Of a stretch of DNA of 15,724 bases, positions 11,922 through 15,724 are shown one piece after another. Position 1 is the stretch's first letter; each line of letters begins with the position of its first letter. The notes beneath the pieces are model-generated. The model worked only from the letters and a program-made list of their open reading frames with translations, was not told the DNA's origin and did no database searches. Both the position numbers and the translations under genes were made by a program. The stretch covers positions 1 to 15,724 of the forward strand of contig JARIGY010000088.1 of NCBI GenBank assembly GCA_029288535.1. Reading direction: 5' to 3'. Source of the stretch: Candidatus Tayloriibacteriota bacterium. Its GTDB lineage: Bacteria > Patescibacteriota > Minisyncoccia > Phycocordibacterales > JAKAEA01.

Positions 11922-13688
11922 TCAAATAATATCCGCAATCCTCAGCCGGATTTCCTGCGTGCCGCCGAAGTACGATTTTTCAATGGTCGCAATAAGAGTC
12001 AAAGGAATATTTTTTCTGGGTGAAACAGCGAAATCCTCGGGCTTCATGAAAAAACCGATCGCCCTGACTTTTTTATTTTGAGATGTATAAAAAGTGATTT
12101 CCAGGTGCTCTTTGGTTTTGCCGAAAAGCTTCACGTCGGCCGGTGAAACATTTTCAAACATGAACAGCGGCTTCGGATTGTCTTTGCCGAACGGCGCAAG
12201 CCTGTCTATCATGCTTTGGAATTTCCATGAAACATCGTCGAGCGAAAGCTTTGCCTCAACGTAGAGTGGCTCGACCGGCGCTGCGCTGTTGCCGAGCGCG
12301 ATCATTGCCTCATGGAGCGCCGCTTCGAACGTGTGGATCTTTTCGCTCTGCACCGCGTAACCGCCGGAAAAAGCGTGGCCGCCGTATTCTACGAAATGGT
12401 CTTTGACTTCATCCATAAGCTTGACCAAGTGCGTCACACCGTCGGAGCGGCACGAACCTTTGATGTCTTTTCCCTCTTCGCGGCCCCACAAGAAAACCGG
12501 CTTGTTGTATTCTTCGGCGATCGTGTTGGCAGCCAAGCCAAGAAGCGCCGGCCGCCAGAGCGGGTTGCCCATCACGATGACTTTCTGGCCGGAAAAATGT
12601 TCGGCGCGCTCGAGCAATACTTTTTTTATTTCTTTTACCGTAGACGCAACAAGCCCTTTGCGTTCGTTGTTGATAGTATCGAGATGCTTGGCAAGCATGT
12701 CGCCTTCGGTCTCGTCGCTGGTAGAAAGCAGCTTGAACGCGTCGAGAGGAATTCCCATCCGGGACGCGGCATTGATCCGCGGCGTGATCATGAAACCGAC
12801 ATCGTCTTCGGTGATGTAGCGCTGGTCGGTTTTCATGATCTTCAGCATTTTAATAAATCCTGGCCGGCGGGATTTGCGCAGGACTTTCAAACCATAGGAA
12901 GCGAGCACCCTGTTCTCCCCCTGAAGCGGCACCATGTCGGAAAGCGTGGCGATGCCGACCATGTCGAGCAGCCACTTTTCCTGGCCGGGAGATATCACCC
13001 CTGCTCGAGTACTCGCTTCCCCTCTTAATTTAAGAGGGGTGGCCGACAGGCCGGGGTGATATTTTTGCAGCAGTGCCTGCACCAATTTAAACGCAACTCC
13101 CGAACCGCACAGCATTTTTTCCGGGTAAGTACAGTCTATTCGTTTGGGATTGATAACGGCAAAGGCTTCAGGCAGCCTCTCGCTCGGCAAATGATGATCG
13201 GTAACGATCACATCGATCCCCAATTTTTTTGCATGCAAAATTTCTGCATGATCCACAATTCCGCAATCGAGCGTGACCATGAGCGTAACGCCTTTTGCCG
13301 GAAATGTATCGAGCGCTTCCATGTGCACGCCGTATCCTTCGTTGTGCCGATGCGGAATATATATTTCAAAATTCTCATATCCTACCAATTTAAAAAAATC
13401 ACTCATAACGACTGCTGCCGGAATGCCATCCGCATCGTAGTCGCTGTAGATTAAAATCTTCTCTTTATGTTCGATAGCTTTCAAGATTCTTTCTACCGCC
13501 TTGTCCATATCCTTCAAAAGAAACGGATCATGGACATGCTTTTCATAATCGGGGTTTAAAAATATTTCAGCCTTCTCGGCCGTATCGATCCCTCTATATA
13601 TAAGCAGGCTGCGCATAAGCTCGGGGTAGGCTTTGAGGTTTTCATTGGTTTCCGCTGAGACCGGTTCCCGGAGCTTGTAGTTTTTCAC
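11922..13688 (-). CDS. recJ: Single-stranded-DNA exonuclease RecJ, with an in-frame palindromic insert
   Basis: 588 aa from the GTG at 13688. RecJ is a 5'-3' ssDNA exonuclease in recombination and repair. DHH-domain motifs: YSDYDADGIP (81-90), TLDCG (139-143), VTDHH (162-166), CGSGVAFKLVQALL (194-207), then DHHA1 YGGHAFSGG with its glycine pair, and an OB-like C-terminus. Between QALLQK and QEKWLLDMVGIATLSDMVPL is an extra 24-residue stretch (HPGLSATPLKLRGEASTRAG...), encoded by a palindromic element at 12992-13062. The GTG lies exactly six bases after a TGC-TAAAAT extended -10, so the mRNA is likely leaderless. It is first in the recJ-rnhA-comEC unit. RecJ at this place suggests a DNA uptake/repair module, an inference. 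Confidence 0.95.
   Translation of the reverse strand: MKNYKLREPVSAETNENLKAYPELMRSLLIYRGIDTAEKAEIFLNPDYEKHVHDPFLLKDMDKAVERILKAIEHKEKILIYSDYDADGIPAAVVMSDFFKLVGYENFEIYIPHRHNEGYGVHMEALDTFPAKGVTLMVTLDCGIVDHAEILHAKKLGIDVIVTDHHLPSERLPEAFAVINPKRIDCTYPEKMLCGSGVAFKLVQALLQKYHPGLSATPLKLRGEASTRAGVISPGQEKWLLDMVGIATLSDMVPLQGENRVLASYGLKVLRKSRRPGFIKMLKIMKTDQRYITEDDVGFMITPRINAASRMGIPLDAFKLLSTSDETEGDMLAKHLDTINNERKGLVASTVKEIKKVLLERAEHFSGQKVIVMGNPLWRPALLGLAANTIAEEYNKPVFLWGREEGKDIKGSCRSDGVTHLVKLMDEVKDHFVEYGGHAFSGGYAVQSEKIHTFEAALHEAMIALGNSAAPVEPLYVEAKLSLDDVSWKFQSMIDRLAPFGKDNPKPLFMFENVSPADVKLFGKTKEHLEITFYTSQNKKVRAIGFFMKPEDFAVSPRKNIPLTLIATIEKSYFGGTQEIRLRIADII
12992..13062. repeat. 71-bp nested palindromic element inserted in recJ
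   Basis: Outer inverted repeat ATATCACCCC (12992-13001) and GGGGTGATAT (13053-13062). Inside are a perfect 10-bp-arm palindrome CCCCTCTTAA/TTAAGAGGGG (13019-13039), CGAGTACTCG (13006-13015) and GGCC-GACA-GGCC (13041-13052). The reading frame stays open across it, adding about 24 residues to RecJ. It looks like a palindromic repeat element of the kind that inserts in frame in other bacteria. Confidence 0.85.
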
Positions 13689-13694
13689 TCTTCT

Positions 13695-13703
13695 ATTTTA
13701 GCA
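13695..13703 (-). promoter_or_regulatory. Extended -10 promoter of recJ
   Basis: TGC-TAAAAT on the minus strand ends at 13695, six bases before the GTG at 13688. +1 falls on the start codon. No strong -35. Confidence 0.45.
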
Positions 13704-13762
13704 GATCGGAAAAATAAAAAACGCTGAAATATGTGTGCTAATTTTTTGTTCAGGGAAAAAGA

Positions 13763-13790
13763 AAACCCCATGCCGGATCGCATGGGGTTT
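13763..13790 (-). terminator. Terminator after the CPR-type protein gene
   Basis: AAACCCCATGC/GCATGGGGTTT, a perfect 11-bp stem with a 6-nt loop. On the minus strand a T-rich run (TTTTCTTTTT) follows. Separates the gene at 13835 from recJ. Confidence 0.88.
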
Positions 13791-13834
13791 GAGATTTGAA
13801 GATATATCTCGAACCTAAGAACGTACTCAAAGAA

Positions 13835-14515
13835 CTAGACCTGGACGACCTTGCGACGAGCGAACACAAACAGACAGTCAGCTTCGTAGAAGATACCAGC
13901 GTCGCCGCAGCACGTACTTAGCCACCGACCGTAGTCGTCGTGAACGACACGGAACACGCGGAGGTCGCAGTCGGAGTCAGAAATAGACTTCATTGCCACG
14001 ACGATCCACTTACACTTACCCTTCGGCTGATCTTTGTACACCAACCGGAGAGCAGGGCCGACTTCATTCGGACAGGGGTCAAGACCGAGCTTAGAGGCAT
14101 TGACGTAAATGTCCGAGAGCATCGCCACCTTCTTGAAGCCGAGATCAGCGACCGACAATCGAACGAGTTCGATGTCCATTTCCTCGGAACTGATGGTGAA
14201 GTCAGGCTTGCCGAGGATATCGTCCGCATATTCGCCGATCTTAAAGCCGTTAGCCTTCATGGCCTGACGATACTCCTCGACGGTTTTCAAGACGCCGAGC
14301 CTCAAGGTCTTCCATGTTGGGAGATCCTTGGCGTCGGTCGGGCCGAGGCCGCAGAACTTGCGGAAGTCGGAGCGGTTAATCTTGCCAACATCTGCATCGA
14401 GAAGATCAGCCAAGAGGCCCGATGCAAGCAGTGCCTGGAGCTGTTCGAGAGAGATTTCCTTCTTCCGAATGAGATCGAGAACTTGGACCGCTTGAGGCAG
14501 GGTTGCCGTTTTCAT
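13835..14515 (-). CDS. CPR-type conserved protein of unknown function
   Basis: 226 aa from the ATG at 14515, with AAAGGA at a 6-base spacing. The N-terminus is helical and leucine rich (LEQLQALLASGLLADLLDAD) followed by DFRKFCGLGP. The middle is mixed alpha/beta, and the C-terminus is YGRWLSTCCGDAGIF, then DCLFVFARRK. From memory, proteins with a leucine-rich LLASGLLADLL start and a FVFxRRK end occur in several copies per genome in Parcubacteria; I cannot verify this here and know no function. No membrane segments or catalytic motif are clear. It has a TTGACA promoter (14623-14651), a palindrome at the start of the mRNA (14601-14618), a strong ribosome site and a terminator, so it looks well expressed and possibly regulated. 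Confidence 0.8.
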   Translation of the reverse strand: MKTATLPQAVQVLDLIRKKEISLEQLQALLASGLLADLLDADVGKINRSDFRKFCGLGPTDAKDLPTWKTLRLGVLKTVEEYRQAMKANGFKIGEYADDILGKPDFTISSEEMDIELVRLSVADLGFKKVAMLSDIYVNASKLGLDPCPNEVGPALRLVYKDQPKGKCKWIVVAMKSISDSDCDLRVFRVVHDDYGRWLSTCCGDAGIFYEADCLFVFARRKVVQV

Positions 14516-14600
14516 GACAAATCCTTTCTACGTGCTTTACCCTTAACCTTCAACAAGAAGGCTTCGGGTTCGGCGACTATGTGACAAATTTCGCAGTTAG

Positions 14601-14618
14601 TTTCAAAGAACTTTGAAA
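14601..14618. promoter_or_regulatory. Candidate operator palindrome at +1 of the CPR-type gene
   Basis: TTTCAAAG-AA-CTTTGAAA, a perfect 8-bp-arm inverted repeat covering the predicted start of transcription (about 14616). Position and symmetry fit a repressor site. Confidence 0.45.
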
Positions 14619-14622
14619 GTGT

Positions 14623-14651
14623 AGCATAAATCTAAAAAGGTATATTGTCAA
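14623..14651 (-). promoter_or_regulatory. Strong promoter of the CPR-type gene
   Basis: TTGACA (14646-14651), a 17-base A/T-rich spacer, and TATGCT (14623-14628). An alternative -10, TGC-TACACT, overlaps at 14618-14626. The leader is about 100 bases. Confidence 0.65.
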
Positions 14652-14654
14652 TAG

Positions 14655-14682
14655 TTGTTTAGCTCTGCACCAGAGCTATACT
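14655..14682 (+). promoter_or_regulatory. Promoter of the HIT gene, leaderless spacing
   Basis: TTGTTT (14655-14660), a 16-base spacer, and TATACT (14677-14682). Six bases separate the -10 from the ATG at 14689, so +1 falls on the start codon. It is back to back with the promoter at 14623-14651, whose -35 is 3 bases away. Confidence 0.6.
14661..14677. promoter_or_regulatory. Candidate operator inside the HIT promoter spacer
   Basis: AGCTCTG-CAC-CAGAGCT, a perfect 7-bp-arm palindrome that fills the spacer between the -35 and -10. A protein bound here would block RNA polymerase. Confidence 0.5.
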
Positions 14683-14688
14683 GAACGC

Positions 14689-15063
14689 ATGGAAACCTGC
14701 ATTTTTTGTAAAATCGTAAAAAAAGAAATTCCGGCGCATATCGTATATGAAGACGAGAACTTCCTGGCTTTCCTGGATATCCGTCCGGCTTCTCCCGGCC
14801 ACACCCAGATTATTCCGAAGCGGCACTACCGGTGGGTATGGGACGTGCCCACCGAAGGCTCGGGAAATATCGGCGAGTATTTCAAAGTAGCGCAGAAAAT
14901 CGCGAAAGCGCAGATGAAGGCTTTCGATACCGATTTCATCCTAAGTAAAATAATGGGCGACGAAGTCCCTCACGCTCACATCTGGGTTTTTCCGAATAAT
15001 ACTGTGAAGGGCGATTCAAAAGATTTGGAAGGGAATGCGAAAAAGATTCGAGAAAATATATAA
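14689..15063 (+). CDS. HIT-family nucleotide hydrolase (HINT-like)
   Basis: 124 aa. HIT proteins hydrolyse or transfer nucleotides using a histidine triad; HINT members remove AMP from phosphoramidates. N-terminal CIFCKIV (C4, C7) is the HINT zinc motif, followed by IPAHIVYEDENFLAFLDIRPASPGHTQIIPKRHY. The triad region is VPHAHIWVFP with H95, H97 and W99: the first two histidines, including the expected nucleophile H97, are kept and the third is Trp. The C-terminus is short and charged. The ATG at 14689 coincides with the predicted +1, so translation is probably leaderless; no Shine-Dalgarno. It is a single-gene unit ended by the hairpin at 15069-15100. The substrate is unknown. Confidence 0.92.
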   Translation: METCIFCKIVKKEIPAHIVYEDENFLAFLDIRPASPGHTQIIPKRHYRWVWDVPTEGSGNIGEYFKVAQKIAKAQMKAFDTDFILSKIMGDEVPHAHIWVFPNNTVKGDSKDLEGNAKKIRENI

Positions 15064-15068
15064 ATAAA

Positions 15069-15100
15069 AAAACCAGTGTCGCAAACATGACACTGGTTTT
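15069..15100. terminator. Bidirectional terminator between the HIT and zinc-ribbon genes
   Basis: AAAACCAGTGTC/GACACTGGTTTT, a perfect 12-bp stem with an 8-nt loop. It serves the convergent genes ending at 15063 and 15126. Confidence 0.9.
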
Positions 15101-15125
15101 GTGCAGATAACTCAGCGCAAGCAGG

Positions 15126-15275
15126 CTAGTCAGACTCTGCACTGTATCCGCAGTTTGGACACTTGAAACAAGTTCCGTGGCATCCCATTATGCCTCCACA
15201 TACATCGCATGCGGGGTTACTCGGGGCCGCGAGTTCCCGCCTCGGTTTTTTGTAAACGCTGAAGTATTCCTTCAC
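15126..15275 (-). CDS. Small zinc-ribbon protein, translationally coupled
   Basis: 49 aa from the GTG at 15275. The start overlaps the TGA stop of the upstream gene as GTGA, a classic coupling arrangement. The sequence VKEYFSVYKKPRRELAAP is followed by a zinc-ribbon: CDVCGG, then CHGTCFKCPNCGYSAESD, giving CxxC and CxxCxxC sets. It resembles the zinc-ribbon end of coenzyme-B12-dependent ribonucleotide reductase and similar ribbons, but is a separate peptide. A longer reading from 15452 is open but has no start signal and no family resemblance. It probably binds zinc and perhaps nucleic acid or a partner protein; nothing more can be said. Confidence 0.55.
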   Translation of the reverse strand: MKEYFSVYKKPRRELAAPSNPACDVCGGIMGCHGTCFKCPNCGYSAESD

Positions 15276-15424
15276 TTCAATAAAATACCGAGGACGAGCA
15301 GCTCCAGGAAAGCAATCGTGACTTTCTGCCAAGGCATGGCATATTTCGGTGTTAAGGCAATAGTAGCAATCACCAGCACCAGGGCGAAAATCGTTATTGC
15401 CCAGCGTGAAAGAAAGCGCCGCAT
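15272..15424 (-). CDS. Small membrane protein of unknown function
   Basis: 50 aa from the ATG at 15424, preceded by AAGGAG at a 5-base spacing. Two hydrophobic segments (about 7-22, ITIFALVLVIATIALT, and 33-49, IAFLELLVLGILL) are joined by a short polar loop (PKYAMPWQK), so it is a small two-span membrane protein. No family is recognised. Its stop overlaps the GTG of the zinc-ribbon gene, suggesting that the two act together or need equal amounts. The gene starts 49 bases after pgk, with a weak promoter between them. Confidence 0.7.
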   Translation of the reverse strand: MRRFLSRWAITIFALVLVIATIALTPKYAMPWQKVTIAFLELLVLGILLK

Positions 15425-15434
15425 AGCATCTCCT

Positions 15435-15463
15435 TCTGTAAGCAAGAAACAAACCTGTGGCAA
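15435..15463 (-). promoter_or_regulatory. Weak promoter of the membrane/zinc-ribbon pair
   Basis: TTGCCA (15458-15463), a 17-base spacer, and TACAGA (15435-15440), with the -10 close to the ribosome site. Read-through from pgk is an alternative. Confidence 0.35.
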
Positions 15464-15473
15464 GACTATCAGA

Positions 15474-15724
15474 CTATTTTGATTTTTTCAACGCATCCAA
15501 GCCCGGCAATGTTTCGTTGGCAAGATAGTCGAGCATGGCGCCGCCGCCGGTCGAGACGAAGCCGAATTTTTCTTCGATGCCGAGTTCGGCTATCGCTCCG
15601 AGCGTATCTCCGCCGCCGACGATTGAAAAAGCTTTGGCCTGCGAGATCATCTCCGCCAATTTCAGAGTCGGCTCTTTATAGCCGTTTTCATAATTGCCCA
15701 AAGGACCATTCCATAGGATATAGC
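15474..15724 (-). CDS. pgk: Phosphoglycerate kinase, C-terminal part (N-terminus off the window)
   Basis: The frame enters from the right edge and ends at the TAG at 15474-15476, giving the last 82 or so residues. PGK makes ATP from 1,3-bisphosphoglycerate in glycolysis. The C-terminal domain motifs are ILWNGPLGNYE, the nucleotide-binding GGGDT, and STGGGAMLDYLANETLPGLDAL, the usual PGK ending. The tail KKSK is short and standard. Downstream are the small membrane and zinc-ribbon genes on the same strand. No terminator separates them, so some co-transcription is likely. Confidence 0.95.
   Translation of the reverse strand, partial: YILWNGPLGNYENGYKEPTLKLAEMISQAKAFSIVGGGDTLGAIAELGIEEKFGFVSTGGGAMLDYLANETLPGLDALKKSK

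Noticed and set aside
12312..13028. Plus-strand frame of 238 codons antisense to recJ
   Set aside because: RecJ is unmistakable on the other strand; the antisense frame has no family features or ribosome site.
13940..14584. Plus-strand frame of 214 codons antisense to the CPR-type protein
   Set aside because: The minus-strand gene has promoter, ribosome site and terminator; the antisense frame has none of these.
15276..15452. Longer start for the zinc-ribbon frame at 15452
   Set aside because: It overlaps the small membrane gene that has a real ribosome site, and the extra residues look like a shadow frame.

Overview
The window looks like a chromosomal segment of a Patescibacteria (Candidate Phyla Radiation) bacterium, probably of the Parcubacteria side. 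The points in favour are inferences: compact housekeeping genes, most without Shine-Dalgarno sites; ORF6N genes beside a str operon; a ComEC divided into a membrane gene and a separate metallo-beta-lactamase gene; an RNase H1 with its hybrid-binding domain at the wrong end; and a CPR-style orphan protein at 13835-14515. TGA is used as a stop (recJ, the second ORF6N gene, the small membrane gene), which argues against the Gracilibacteria/Absconditabacteria code. Base composition is roughly balanced. No RNA genes, IS elements or CRISPR arrays were seen, and no gene-free stretch exceeds about 150 bases.

Layout. 1-198 is the start of a small coiled-coil protein. 303-4667 (minus strand) is a str locus, rpsL-rpsG then fusA, with two tandem ORF6N-domain genes lying between rpsG and fusA. 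4758-5795 (minus) is a site-2-protease-like membrane peptidase followed by a small HAD hydrolase, divergent from rpmB at 5829. 6160-7410 (plus) holds a NUDIX hydrolase and a HTH-REC regulator, each followed by an almost identical terminator. 7451-8326 (minus) is the ComEC-type metallo-beta-lactamase protein, followed by two small unknown genes at 8418-8914. 9063-9650 (plus) is a superoxide dismutase. 9635-13688 (minus) is a recJ-rnhA-comEC operon. 13835-14515 (minus) is an orphan CPR-type protein, back to back with a HIT hydrolase at 14689. 15126-15424 (minus) are a small membrane protein and a zinc-ribbon peptide, and the window ends in the 3' end of pgk.

How it fits together. Core functions are translation (S12, S7, EF-G, L28), glycolysis (PGK), nucleotide clean-up (NUDIX, HIT), oxidative defence (SOD) and DNA uptake or processing (ComEC channel, ComEC-like MBL protein, RecJ, RNase H1). 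Short hairpin terminators that can work in both directions separate many transcription units. Several predicted promoters place +1 on or within a few bases of the start codon, so leaderless mRNAs are likely.

The most unusual structure is palindromic DNA inside coding sequence. Both ORF6N paralogues carry a perfect palindrome (25 and 31 bp, sharing a CAAATTG core) at the same place in the protein but read in different frames. recJ carries a 71-bp nested palindromic element translated in frame as about 24 extra residues. These are the best candidates for something new here.
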